In this document: piece after piece, positions 21,641 to 40,549 of the stretch
Layout: the number at the start of each line of letters is the position of its first letter
How positions within the stretch are numbered: the stretch's first letter is position 1
Assembly: GCA_024291935.2 (NCBI GenBank)
Contig: CM044310.1
Coordinates: 114,400,213-114,464,212 of the forward strand
Length of the DNA: 64,000 bases
Source: Okapia johnstoni
Taxonomy: Eukaryota > Chordata > Mammalia > Artiodactyla > Giraffidae
Direction of reading: 5' to 3'
The notes under the pieces: generated by a model
The model's input: only the letters and a program-made list of their open reading frames with translations
The model's database searches: none
What the model was told of the DNA's origin: nothing
Made by a program: the position numbers and the translations under genes

Positions 21641-22214
21641 AAGAGAAAGAGAAAAAAAGTCATACAATTGGCTCTGAAGCAGTCAGAGGTATGGAAGTAG
21701 GACATGCTGATTGGTTAACATCTGAGCCACATGACCTCTCACTAAATTAGGCACAAGAGTCGGCGTCCACCAAAACAAGGGCAGTAACCAAAGAGAAGAC
21801 ATGTATATGTTATAAACAAGTGATCCAAAATACCAGTGGCTTAAGCAATATAGAAGTTTATTTCCCTCTCAAATAAAAGTTTGGCCCTGGGTAAAGAAAG
21901 GTAGACTCTCCTCAGGAAAATCATCAAAGTCCCAGGTGAGTATGGTCACCATTGATCTCATGGCCGCCCTACCAGCAGGCAAGAAGAAAAGGGAAGATAT
22001 GTCCTTTCCCTTTAAGGGTATACCCAGGAGTCTCATGTATCATTTCTGCTCACATCCTTTTGGGACAGAATTCCGTCAAATGAGGACTCATAACTGCAAG
22101 GAAGTTTAGGAAATGTTGTTTTTACTTAGGATGGCAATGCGCCCAGCTAAAATTCTACTAGGCTGGAAAACAGGGAAAATGGATAATGGAAAACAAGTAA
22201 GATCTCCCCCACTG

Positions 22215-22510
22215 GTAGTTTAATGTGGTTAAGAGTGTGGGGTTTTCTGTCAAACTGCTGGGGTTAAAATCCTGACTCTGCCTCCTACTCTGTGACCATA
22301 GGCAAGCTACTTCACTTCTCTGTTCTTGGTCAAGGCTTTATACTTCTCCGAGCTCACCTAATTCCAGTGGCAATAAAACAGTTTCAAAAGGTGGAAAGTG
22401 AAAGTAACGAACTCATAGGGAGGTTGTAAGAATTAAATGAATTAATGCACTCAAAGCAGGTGGAATGGTGCCTGGAACACAGTAAGTGTTCAAACGTGCT
22501 GATAGTAGTA
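22215..22510 (+). mobile_element. MIR SINE
   Basis: GTGGTTAAGAGTGTGGGGTT, CTGACTCTGCCTCCTACTC and GGTGCCTGGAACACAGTAAG, with a diverged insert. Confidence 0.65.
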
Positions 22511-24360
22511 TATCTATCATCTCATGGACTAAGTAATTCAGAAGTTAAGGTCTTCCTGGTATAAATTGAGACTCAGAGACAGGGAGAAGAGAGAAAGAGA
22601 GAGCATGAGTGTGCCTTCCTTTGCTTATTTGTTCAGCCAATGATGACTGGGTCCTTGGCCCTCTCTGTTTCAGGGCCAACTCTGATGACCAAGACAGAGT
22701 TTAACCTGGCTCATATCCATCACAAATTCTTTGGTTGTAGGTGACAGAAACTCAACTCAAACCAGCTTGGGATAAATGGGACATTTTAATAGCTCATATA
22801 ATCAAAATCCTAGCATGATGGTGTGCAGCTGGCCTCAAGCTGGAATCAGGGAAGGGACTGGCAACAGGACTCTCTCACTCCACCTCTTCATTGCTTCTCC
22901 CTGGAATCAGTTTTATTCTCTCCTCTGGGTGTGGAAAAGGCCATAGATAGGTCCTGACCTATTTCTTCACAGCCTCACCACATAAAAGACTTCCTGCCCC
23001 CAAAAGTCTAGATCCAAAATCCCAGGGAAGACCTCTCATTGGCTCAGCCTACATCCTGTTTCAGGTGTAACATAAAGATTGGTCCAGTTTGACTCACTTG
23101 CCACTCGTCAGCCAATCACCGAGAGGGGGCAGGGCACAGACGCAAATATAGCCCTAATTCAAAACAAGAGAAGTTGGGGAGGTGGGGGTGCCGCTTCTGA
23201 GCGCCAGTAAATAGTCTCAGTTAACTTTCCCAATCTTCTTCCTTCTGTGCTTGGAACTTTGGAACAAGGAGGGCAAGCCTCAGGTGGTCTACAAGACAGC
23301 AGGACAATGGTTGGGAAGTTTGGTCTCCCCCGCCCAGCCAAGCACAGGTCCCTGAATTACAGCAGGCACCCCACTGAGGCTTATTGAATGAATGAATGAA
23401 TTAATGCCTTGTTCCCAGGGCTGCCCTGGAACAGTCCGTTTCACAGACCCTGAACCGATTAGAAGTGACGTGAAGCGAGGACAGGGGCTTCGCACACCTG
23501 TGGAGTGTGTCTCGCGGTGCAGACACATGCCCCGACGGGCGATGAGCGGAACTTTCAGGCTAAAAGCTGAACCTTGAAGACCCCGCCACCCCGAGGGCCC
23601 AGTTGGGGGCGGGGCTTCCAGACCAACATTTTGGATTGCACCATCTTCCATCTGTCAGAGGGGAGAACCAAGAAAGTACTTCTGCATCTTCCGCCACCCT
23701 TTTTACCACTTCCTGACCACGAAGACGATATATTTGCTTCTCTAACAGTCACACAATTTCCCCCTTCGTCTCGTTACGCCTCACGGCTCCACACAGTCAA
23801 ACATTTCAGGCTGCCCACCACCACCACGCAGTGGCTCGCCCCAGTTTGACGCATTGCAGGGAAGGCCGAACCAATCGGCACCGCGCTCTCATTTCCGCCG
23901 TGGTCCGGGCCCAATAGAGGCGCGTCTCACACAGGGACGCGTCACGCTCCAGCCGAACGGTGCCCCTCCGCCGAGGAGGAAAGTAGAGTGGGCACAGGGG
24001 GCGGGGCGCATGGTGACGGAAAGTAGTCCGCGGCGGGTGCGCGCGCGCGCGCGCGCGGCCGGCCATAAACCCAACCCTGTGAGGAGTGAGAGTCGCGGGC
24101 CCGACAGTCCGGAGTGAGGCGCGGAGGGATCCGTGGGAGCCGCAGTGCGGCGGCACGCGGACCGGGCGGGGCGGGGCCGGGCGAGGCCGGGCGCGCGCGG
24201 CGGCCGTTGAGGGACCGTTGGGGCGGGCGGCGGCGGCGGCGGCGCGCGCTGCAGGCAGTGAGTGTGGAGGCGCAGACGCGCGGCGGAGCTCGAGCTGCTG
24301 CAGCTGCTGCCGCCGCCGGAGGAACCTTGATACCCGCGCTCCGGACACCCGGCCCTCGCC

Positions 24361-31858
<7,498 letters not shown>

Positions 31859-32883
31859 AGGCCCCCGGGCAGCTGGTGATGCCCGTTCTCTTGATCTCTC
31901 TCCCCGCGCGCGCACTCTCTTCAACACTCCCTGCCTATCCCGGTTTTAGCAAACACCAGTTGATGGACTGAGAATCTGATAAAGCAACAAAAGATTTGTC
32001 CCAAGCTGCATGATTGCTCTTTCTCTTCCTCCCGAGTCTCCTTCCCGGCCCCCGCCATCTCTTCCTTCGGCCCTCCCGCCTTCCATTCACATCTTCCAAG
32101 GCCTGATGCATTCATAAGATGAGCCCCCCAGTCCCCTTCGGGGGGCCTCTGCCCTCCTCCAGCCCAGGTGGCTCTCGTTGTTTTGGTTTGTTTCTGTTCG
32201 TTCGTCATCTTATTTTGGGGTGCTGGGGTGGCCGCCAGCGCTGTCCCGGGACCTGCTGGGGAGGGGCCGAGGCCCTCAGGAGGGCCGGGCACGAGAAGCA
32301 CGCCTTTTGCTGTTGCATGCGACCAGCCTGTGATACCCTGTGCCCATCCCAGAGCCTGTCAGGGCAGGAGTGCCGAGTGGGGCGTTCCAGAAGGACAGGG
32401 TGGTGGGGAGGGCCTGGAGTTGTGGTGTTGACTGGATGTGGCCCAGGAGGAGGCCAGGTGGCGAGGGAGACTTGGAAGCTGGCATGCTCTTAGCACGTGA
32501 GGAGGCCAGCCAGGCTGGGCAGCACTCAGATCCCATTGGCCGCTCTTCTGAAACCATCCGACTGGCTCCCTGAGGCGGGGCGAGTGGGGACCGCTTCCCT
32601 GGTGCCCTGCACATTGCCCCCATCCCATGTTCCCGAAGCGATCTCAAGCTGTCCTGGTGCTAACAGCCCACACCGCTCCCTCGTGACGCCCCCGCACACC
32701 CGCATCCCGGTCCCCTCCTGGGAACGCACGTGGGGTTGGCCACTTTGTCACATGCTACTCATCCTTCCGTTTTTTCTTTATACCCCTTAAAACTCTTAAT
32801 TTTGTCTGAAACCATGCCGGGCTAGCTGAAGGGCGGGGAGAGGGAGGATGTGCCCCACCATGCGCTCAAGAGAACGTACCTGC

Positions 32884-32889
32884 AATAAA
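32884..32889 (+). promoter_or_regulatory. CALM3: CALM3 proximal poly(A) signal AATAAA
   Basis: Canonical hexamer about 1.03 kb after the stop, followed by GT-rich sequence. It could produce a shorter CALM3 mRNA; use is not shown by the sequence. Confidence 0.55.
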
Positions 32890-33386
32890 ACAGCCCTGTC
32901 GCCCGCCGGCCCCTCCGCTTCCCCGTGGTGACTCGCCAGCTCCCCAGCCCCGTCTGTGCTGTCTGTGCTCCCACCTGCCTGCCCCCACACTCCCCAGCGG
33001 AGAGCATGATCCGCAACCTGGCTTCTGACTTTTGCCTCTGGGACAAGTGAGTCAACATGGGCAGTTTGGTCGTCTGGATTTTTTTTTTTTTTCTCCTTTT
33101 TCCATTCATTTCATCTTCCCCCACCCCCATCCCACCCCACCCCTCAGGTCGATCAAGTGGCTTTTCCTGGGACCTGCCCAGCTTTGAGAATCTTCTCGTC
33201 CACCCTGTGGCACCCAGCCTCCAGGGAAGGGGGGGGCATAGCGGGAGACCCAGCCAAGAGCTGAGGGTACGGGCAGGTAGGCGTGAAGCTGTGGATGTTT
33301 TCGGAGTGTTTTGGTTTTCTTTTTTTTTTCAAACCGGGCAATATTTGTGTTCAAGCTGTGAAGAAAAATATATATCAATGTTTTCC

Positions 33387-33392
33387 AATAAA
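33387..33392 (+). promoter_or_regulatory. CALM3: CALM3 distal poly(A) signal AATAAA
   Basis: Canonical hexamer in an AT-rich context, 1.53 kb after the stop. Cleavage is expected near 33,410. Ruminant SINE sequence starts shortly downstream at about 33,487, which supports this as the gene end. Confidence 0.8.
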
Positions 33393-33486
33393 ATACAGTG
33401 ACTACCTGAGTGCTCCTCTCTTCCTGTCTTGGTGTCTGGGCCTGCTCCCTGCGCAGGCCTGAAGCCCTGCCCCAAAAGAATCTGTC

Positions 33487-33575
33487 TGCTGTGGGATCTG
33501 GTTCCCTGACCAAGGATCAAACCTGGGCCCTTCATATTGGGAGTGTGGAGTCTTAGCCACAAGGGAAGTCCCAGC
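33487..33575 (-). mobile_element. CHR-type SINE fragment
   Basis: CTGTGGGATCTGGTTCCCTG to CCACAAGGGAAGTCCC, just past the CALM3 3' end. Confidence 0.7.
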
Positions 33576-34065
33576 CTGTCAGCTTTGAGTGCTTGGCGCC
33601 TGCACGCGTGTGCAAGACCAACCCGGCCTTAGTAGGGCCACCTCTCAGTCACACACAGGACCGCACGGTGAGGCCCAAGAAGGCCTGAGGCAGGTCCATC
33701 GCGTCACAGGAGCATCCCGGATTGGGGGCAAACCAGTGGCAAACTGAAAGGTGGAGGATGGTCACCTGCCGTGCAGGAGGAGGAAGGGCATCATTCAAGA
33801 AGAGCAGAAGGCCGGGTCAGACGGGAGGCCCAGGCCAGGTGGGGGATTCTTCACAGGGCCCTCTGGCTACCAGGTGACCAGTGCCCATCGGCAGGCTAAG
33901 TGCTGAGTTTGAACTGAACATAGTGGGGAGAAAAGAGGTGTGTTCCTGATCTCACAGCTTCAGTCAGTCCTGAGAGACAAAGGACTAAAGCTCAGAACAA
34001 CTACTATAAACCCTAGAAAGCTCAACTTCCCCAGGGTAAGTAGAGCTATGGAAAAGAAAGCATGG

Positions 34066-34170
34066 GACTTCCCTGGCTGTCCAGTGGTTAAGACCTTGCC
34101 TTCCAACTGAGGGAGAGCTAAGGTCCCACATAGTGCCAAAAGACCAGAACAGCAACAAAAACAAGCTCGT
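34066..34170 (+). mobile_element. CHR-type SINE
   Basis: GGGACTTCCCTGGCTGTCCA head. A short L1-tail-like piece (CAATTATCCTTCAATAAAG) follows at about 34205. Confidence 0.7.
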
Positions 34171-34564
34171 GTTGAGGTTCGACAGAAAACAAAATTCTGT
34201 AAAGCAATTATCCTTCAATAAAGAAAAAGTAATATTGTAACAAAGACTTTTAAAATAGTCCATATCAAAAAAAAATCTTAGGTGGGGAGGCCCAGTCCCC
34301 AGCTACAAAACCCATCTGATTCCCTCTCAGGGGCGGGAGTGAATGGTCAATAGACACAGTCTAACATCTGAGCAACTGTCCTTTGACCACAGGGACCAGG
34401 CAGGAGGTGAGCAGAAACAGCTCAGTGGAGGAAAAAGCCACCTATTCACCTCTGCCTGGCCTTGGGAGGATGGAGAAGCCTGGTGAGGCCCAAACTCAGG
34501 GGCTTTCCTGTGGCTTCAGAGTAAATGGTCATTTAAAAAAAAAAAAAGGGCCCGGGGAGGCGGG

Positions 34565-34822
34565 GCTTCCCTGGTGGTCCAGTGGTGAAGAGTTTGTCTG
34601 CCAGTGCTGGATCCCTGATCGGGGAAGATCCCATGTGCCCCCAGGGTAACTAAGCTCATGCACCACAACTACTGAGCCCGCACTCTAGAGCCTGTGCTCC
34701 ACAAGGAAAGCCACTGCATTGAGAGCCCCAAGAACCGCACCTAGAGAGTAGCCTCCAGTCTCAGCAACGAGAGGAAGCCCACGTAGCCACAAAGGCCCAG
34801 CACAGCCAAACATACAAAATCT
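34565..34822 (+). mobile_element. CHR-L-type SINE
   Basis: GCTTCCCTGGTGGTCCAGTG, CACAACTACTGAGCCCGCAC and GCAACGAGAGGAAGCCCACG. Confidence 0.8.
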
Positions 34823-34851
34823 CTTGAAAAATGACTTCAGGTAGGCCAGAG

Positions 34852-35055
34852 GGCTTCCCCTGGTGGCTCAAATGGTAAAGAATCTGTTTTCAATGCGGGA
34901 GACTCAGGTTCGATCCCTGGGTCAGGAAGATCCCCTGGAGAAGGAAATGGCAACCCACTCCAGTATTCTTGCCTGGAGAATTCCATGGACAGAGGAGCTG
35001 GGTGGGTTACAGTCCATGGGGTGGCAAAGGGTCAGACACGACTGAGTGACTAACA
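34852..35055 (+). mobile_element. Bov-tA SINE
   Basis: Flanked by 9-bp duplications AGGCCAGAG (34843-34851 and 35056-35064). Confidence 0.87.
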
Positions 35056-35254
35056 GGCCAGAGATAAGGGGAAGGCTAGGCTGAGGCTGGGGTCAAAACA
35101 GTGGAATCTGGGATGAGAGCTGCCTTCTTAGCAGCCAGGATACCTGTGGAAAACTCTGGTCTTACAGGTGAGAAGAAGACAGGTCTTGGTGACTCACAGA
35201 ACTGGGCTCCAACACAGTGCAACCACTCACTTCAGTGTCTATACTTACTAAGCC

Positions 35255-35380
35255 TCAGGTCTTAGCTCCGACACTGCCTGCTTCATAACCTTGGAGCAGT
35301 GACTTCACTTCTCTGAGCCTCAGTTTACCCATCTGCAAAATGGGAAACAGTCATCATCTCTCAAAGGAGGAACATAAAAA
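35255..35380 (+). mobile_element. MIR SINE fragment
   Basis: GGAGCAGTGACTTCACTTCT and CAGTTTACCCATCTGCAAAA. Confidence 0.6.
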
Positions 35381-35542
35381 CATCCACCTCAGAGGGATGT
35401 GCCACTTTCTAGACATCATCTGATTTATGTCTCACCCAGGCCAGGTTGAGTCCTAATAAAATTTTTTTCCCTTTTTCCCATTTATGACATATATCCTCCC
35501 CGGTGGACATATGAGCATAAGTTATCAAGAGATGACAGGAGG

Positions 35543-35690
35543 GACTTCCCTGGCAATCCAGTGGTTGAGACTCAGCCTCCACTACGGGGGTGGGGGGGAG
35601 GTGGGGATGGGCGCACCCAGGTTTGATCCCCAGTCAGGAAACTGTCATGTCACATGGTGTGTCCAAAAATAATTTTTTTTTTTTAAAGAG
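35543..35690 (+). mobile_element. CHR-type SINE with G-rich insert
   Basis: GGGACTTCCCTGGCAATCCA, then a G-rich insertion of about 25 bp before GTTTGATCCCCAGTCAGGAA. Confidence 0.75.
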
Positions 35691-36218
35691 CTTACAGGAA
35701 AGGAACAGAGGCCTGGGCAGTAAAGCCTCTCACAGCACTCTTCTTGGAAGTGGCTGCGCTGGGACTTGAACTCCAGATTATTCACATCCCAAACGCCCAC
35801 GCTTTTAACCACTGCAGCGCGTTGCCTGCACTTCTCTACTGCCTGTCGATTATTTCCCCCCTTGGGCCCTAGTTTTTGAAAGACTTTTACTCCCATACAA
35901 CCTGCATTATTAAAAAGGCATGACTTCCCCTTCCCATTCTTTATTAACCACAGGCACAGAGATGGCACTCTGCACTGCTAATGGACACAGGCAGACGCAG
36001 AGGAGCACGCATCAGCTGATGCTGGTCGTGGAAGTCATTTCCAACTCAGGCTCATGGATCCGCTGGGCCAGCTCAAAGCCTGTCACTGAGAAAGTGACTA
36101 GGCAGGGGGACACGTGGAGAGGTGCCCAATCGGGGCCCACAGGAGAGAGACCCAGGCTCCCCTCACTTGTGGGAGGGAGTGGCTGTGGGACCACTTCTCT
36201 GTGTCATTCCCACTGTGG

Positions 36219-36232
36219 CCAGCAGGTGGGGC
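36219..36232 (+). promoter_or_regulatory. CTCF-like motif between CALM3 and PTGIR
   Basis: CCAGCAGGTGGGGC, one mismatch to the core. It lies in unique sequence between the convergent genes. Confidence 0.35.
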
Positions 36233-36539
36233 AGTGACTACAGAGGGTCCAGAAAGCGGCAACACCCAAGGACCCGCCAGGGTGTATATGGACGTGCATG
36301 CTTAAGTCCCATCTGTGCTCCAAAATCAGAAATGAATAAAGAAATGAAGTTAAAAGTGCATAAAGTCTCCTTGAAGGAGACATACTTGTTCCTAGTCTCT
36401 CACTTCTTGACCCCAACCCCAGACCAGAGCTAGCACCTCCCTTGCACTGTGTTCTCAGTACATTTCACAGCTTATAAATTCGTATTTTTACTGCTTATTG
36501 TAATACATATCTCTGTGATTATTAAACTGTCACCCCCTG

Positions 36540-36645
36540 AGAACTTCCCGGCTGTCCAGTGGTTAGGACTCTGCACGTCCACTGGCACGGGGTACAGGTT
36601 CGATCCCTGGTCAGGGAACTAAGATCCCACAGGCTGCAGGGGGGA
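36540..36645 (+). mobile_element. CHR-type SINE
   Basis: GAACTTCCCGGCTGTCCAGT and GGTCAGGGAACTAAGATCCC; the tail is missing. Confidence 0.75.
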
Positions 36646-36839
36646 AAAGTTGTCACTCCCACTGGATTGTGAGCAAGGTAAGCCCAAGGCAATGTCAGTC
36701 ACCTGCTAGCTCCCTAACAGCACAGAGCCGCCTTGAGCCCAGAGCAGGCTCAAGGGAATGCATGTGGAATTGACGAATGAATGAGAGATGAAAGAAAGGA
36801 GGCATTAGAAACCAGAGTCAGAACCCTGAGCACAACAGA

Positions 36840-37105
36840 AGCTCTCCTCTTTACTTGGCTCACTTTCTTACAATCCTCAGATCCATCCTGGCTCAGCCAT
36901 CTCCTCCTCCATGCAGCCCTCCCTGATCTTCTCCCTAGACTCCACCTTCCCGGGTCCCAATCCCCCAGCCCTGCCTACTCTGAGCAGTGAGCTCCTGGAG
37001 AGCAGGGCCAAGGCTATCTGTCATCACCATGTCCCCAACATCACAGGGACAAAATCTGACACACAGTAAACCCTCAATCAAAGCCTGCTGAATGAATGAA
37101 CAGAT
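36840..37105. mobile_element. L2 LINE fragment
   Basis: CAGCCCTCCCTGATCTTCTC, GAGCTCCTGGAGAGCAGGGC and CTGCTGAATGAATGAA end. Confidence 0.6.
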
Positions 37106-38064
37106 GTCTGTGCTACAGGCTGCAGTGAGGGCCACCATGGAGCCCCGGAAGGGCCTAGAGCACCTGAGAGGAGTGATTATGTCTTCAAGGATGAGGAGGA
37201 GCCTCAGTGGGACCTTGAAAGGCAAGGGTGCTTTTGATGAATGGAGAAGGGAAACACTCTTACAGGAAGGGTGAGCCCAATGAGTAAAGAGGTGGAGGCC
37301 TGAAAGGTCTTGTGCTCTTTGGGGAAATCTTGATTTTCTGCCGTGGCTAAGCAGAGAGCGTGGGAGTTTGGCCCTTGGCCTCCAGGCAGTGGGAGCCCTT
37401 GGAGCTTGGCAGGCAGGGGAGGGGTCACTCAGGAGCTCCAGACAGGACAGCGAAGATGCTACCCCAGGAACCAGCAGGGAGAGGAGCTTCCAGATAGGGG
37501 CAGATGGGGCGGGAGTTGGGGCCCTTGGCGGACAGCTTAGACATCCACAGTGGGATGCAGAGGAGGGGGCGGAATCCTGAGCTGTTAGGCCTGGTGGGTA
37601 AAAGTCAGCAGAAAACCAGCTTCAACACTGAATCTTCTTCCCTTAATCCACATCTGAAAAAGAGGCCTGATAGTGGCACCCACCTTGGGGCGCTGGGAGT
37701 TCAAAAGCCCAGCCCTGCGCTGCCATTCAGCGAGTTCTGAGGGGCCTGAGTGGACCCATCCTCAGGGGCGGCTGGGAGAGGAGGCGTGCAACCCCACCCC
37801 CAGGGAATCTTGCCTGGACAGGCAGCGGGTGGAGCTGGGAGGTACGCCCTTGACTCCTGCCTGAAACACAACCCCTCCACACCAGGTCCTTTGAGCTGGT
37901 TCCCACTGAGGCAGATTTGGTAGCCAAGGCCAGACCCCATCTGATGTTGCTAGACCCGTTTTCTGGTTTGTTTTGGTACAAGTCAACATGTTTATTATTA
38001 AATTCAAGCAATCCAATATGACTCTGGCAAGACTACTATAAAAGCTTCTAAACTTCCTCAATTT

Positions 38065-38275
38065 TTTTTCCAGTATTACATGGGTTTGTTTTTTTTCAAA
38101 TTGTGGTAAAATACCCATAACACAAAATGTACCATTTTAACCATCTCAAAATGTACAATTCTGTGACATTAGTACATTGACGACATTGTACAACCACCAT
38201 CACTCTCTAGTTCCAGGATATTTTCATTCCCCCAAAAGGAAACCCCCTACCCCTTAAGCAGTCATCTTGATCTAT
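38065..38275. mobile_element. L1 fragment
   Basis: GTGGTAAAATACCCATAACA and CGACATTGTACAACCACCAT are L1 3' end motifs. Confidence 0.6.
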
Positions 38276-38419
38276 TTTTAACTCTCACAGCCACTCCCTC
38301 AAATGAAACAAAGTGACTGGGGTAGGGGGGAATAAGTCAAAACAGTGGAGAAAAGTTTTGTTTTCAAGCCAGATATGCTCAGATGCCAAAGACAACAAAC
38401 ACCAATAGCCAGGGCAATA

Positions 38420-38580
38420 GCAGCAGTAACAGTAACACATATTGTGGGTTTTACTCCAGGTCTTCTGCTAAATTGCTTTTAAATGATTAAATTGAATCAT
38501 TTAATCCTTAGCACAGCCCTGTAAATTAAGTACTAGATTATGATCACCATTCTACTCAAAAGGAAACCAAGGCAAACTCA
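38420..38580 (-). mobile_element. MIR SINE fragment
   Basis: AATCATTTAATCCTTAGCAC, then ACTCAAAAGGAAACCAAGGC, the reversed MIR order. Confidence 0.5.
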
Positions 38581-38619
38581 CTAACCCAACCTGGATTAAG
38601 GAGATACAAAGATAAACCA

Positions 38620-38742
38620 GGGAATTCCCTGGCGGTCCAGTGGTTAGGACTCCACACTTCCACTGCAAGGAGCCCCGGGTTTGAACGGGCAACTAAGATC
38701 TCACAAGCTGCACAACATGGCCAAAAAAAAAAAAAAAAAAAA
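38620..38742 (+). mobile_element. CHR-type SINE with poly(A)
   Basis: GGGAATTCCCTGGCGGTCCA and a run of about 20 A at 38722-38742. Confidence 0.8.
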
Positions 38743-40162
38743 CCCAGCTCCACCTGCAGGCTGCACTTTCTCCTCACTGTGTGACCTGGGGCTGGTGATT
38801 GCCCTCTCTGGACCTTGATTCCAGCCTATGTAGAGTGGCTCTAATAATAGCAGGCTGGAGCAAGGAGGGTGCAGCTCACGAGGTGGAGGACTCACTTTAG
38901 CCGCTGTCTTTATAGGAAGCTCTTGCCTCATCTATTCCTCCACCCACCCCCACCCCACCCAGGGGCAGATTGATTGCTTTAACCCTGAAGCAAGCGAGAA
39001 AGTGGAACCAGGGCTGGGGAGAGTCTGGGGGCTTTCCCATTCACCTCCCACCATCCAAAGCACCACTTCCTTTCATGCTCACTCCTGGAAAACCCTTGAG
39101 TTCGGTGCCTTAAAGGCAGGGGATGGCTAATGAGGAGAGAGGGGTGGATGGCTGGAAAAGCCCCGGCTATCAGAAGGGAAAATGAAGGCTGGAAATTACC
39201 CTAGAGGAGTCCCAGGTGGGGCCGAGACCGGTTTGTGTCCCCAGCACCTGGTAGATTCAGGGCCCACTATTTGTTGAATGAATGAATGGATGGATGACAT
39301 TTTTGCAAGAGTTCCAAGGACACAGGGGGTGAGGTCAGGCTCTGCAGGGGCAGTTAGGGGGGCAGCTATTTATCCACGGATAGGTACAAGACTTAGGTCT
39401 GAGTCCTTGGGCTGTCCCTGGGTTCTGTAGCTCCCACCCCTTCCTTCTCCAGCTTCTCCTGCCACCCGCCATCCACATCTTGCAACTCACCAAGCCATGC
39501 AGTTTTTCTCAAGCAACTGTCCAGTGGTGTCACTCCCAAGGCAACAGTCGCCCCTTCTCCCCTGGTGGGGTGGGGGGTGGACTAGGCCTCCCAAGTCCAA
39601 TGGGGAATCGGAAGGAAAGGGAGACAGGGAACTTGTCAGGGAATCCCAGGCTCTCATGAGGCAGAGAGAGGGTGGCTCGTGGGGACACCCCCCCGCCCCC
39701 GCAGAGCTGGGCTCAGGGCTGTCTGCTAGGGCCTTGGGGTGGGCATCAGGAGCACCCTGAATGAAGAAAGATCAGAGGCAGAACCCTAACCAGAGCAGAT
39801 CTGAGCGCACAGAAGCTGCTGGGAACATTTCTGCCTTCTAAATATTTAGACAGTGAGATGGATGGGCAAGTGAGGGCCAGAGCAGGCCGGCAAGGCCACC
39901 GGATATTTTGAGAGAACTGTTCTTTTTTATGTTCCAGGATAATTCCTCTCCCCATCTCCCTCCTCCCGCAGCCCCTTGTGGCCACCCAGAGGAAGAAGAA
40001 ATAGCAGCTGATTATCCCCTGAATCCAGAGGGTCCATGTTCCCGCCGGCAGGGCTCCAGGAGCCATCTCTAGGCTGATCTGCCCGCAGCCATCCATCGGT
40101 CATGTTCCTGAATTTCTGGCAGCTGCTGCCGGAAGACAGGGCGGGAGATCACCGGGCAGATG

Positions 40163-40549
40163 TCAGCAGAGGGAGCAGGCTGCCTCAGACCCCGCTTTGG
40201 AGGGTGTTCCCATGGTGCTGGTGGGTGGCTGTGCGGCCGGCAAGGGGGCCCCCTGCCCCTCGCCCCAGGCTGACAAAGGCACCCAGTTCCCCTTTTTCCC
40301 CTCGAGAGCAGGGGGGCCGCTTGAGTCCTTTCTCCCTGAGGCGGACCGAGAGAGGGTTGTCCGAGAGTCGCCTTGGGCAGGCCTTGAATACAGGCAACAG
40401 AACCAGAGCTTCAGCCGCTGGAAGACGGACTTGCGGAAGAGGATAAAGACCCAGGGATCCAGAATGGGGTTGAAGGCATTGAAACGGAAGGCCAGGAGGT
40501 CTCCCATCTCACTGCTGTCCGGGGCGATGGCCTGGGTGAAGCCGCGGAT
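40163..40549 (-). CDS. PTGIR: PTGIR last coding exon (TM6/7 and tail)
   Basis: Starts IRGFTQAIAPDSSEMGD after acceptor CTTGCCCTCAG. It contains FNAFNPILDPWVFILFRK and ends SEAACSLC plus TGA at 40163-40165. There are 129 codons including the stop, with no lesion in this exon. Confidence 0.93.
   Translation of the reverse strand: MRGFTQAIAPDSSEMGDLLAFRFNAFNPILDPWVFILFRKSVFQRLKLWFCCLYSRPAQGDSRTTLSRSASGRKDSSGPPALEGKKGNWVPLSAWGEGQGAPLPAAQPPTSTMGTPSKAGSEAACSLC

Larger units (their letters stand above)
20505..23820. other. Intergenic DNA upstream of CALM3
   Basis: Apart from the L1 and MIR pieces listed, I see old interspersed-repeat-like stretches near 21,815-21,900 and 22,730-22,830 that I cannot name, an L2-like (GAAT)n tail at 23,385-23,402, and no supportable gene. 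The last 700 bp become GC-rich towards the CALM3 promoter. Confidence 0.5.
31859..33410 (+). other. CALM3: CALM3 3'UTR
   Basis: Non-coding, SINE-free sequence runs from the stop codon to the second poly(A) signal. Its length of about 1.55 kb fits the known long CALM3 transcript. T-rich and AT-rich stretches near 33,080-33,100 and 33,300-33,390 contrast with the GC-rich coding exons. Confidence 0.8.
33580..40160. other. Spacer between convergent CALM3 and PTGIR
   Basis: Listed repeats aside, 33,600-34,050, 35,700-36,500, 37,100-38,050 and 38,750-40,160 are mostly unique sequence with no coding exon I can support. The PTGIR 3'UTR occupies part of the 40,160 end. A possible minus-strand AATAAA is at 37,996-37,991, with weaker variants closer, so its end is unresolved. 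Confidence 0.45.
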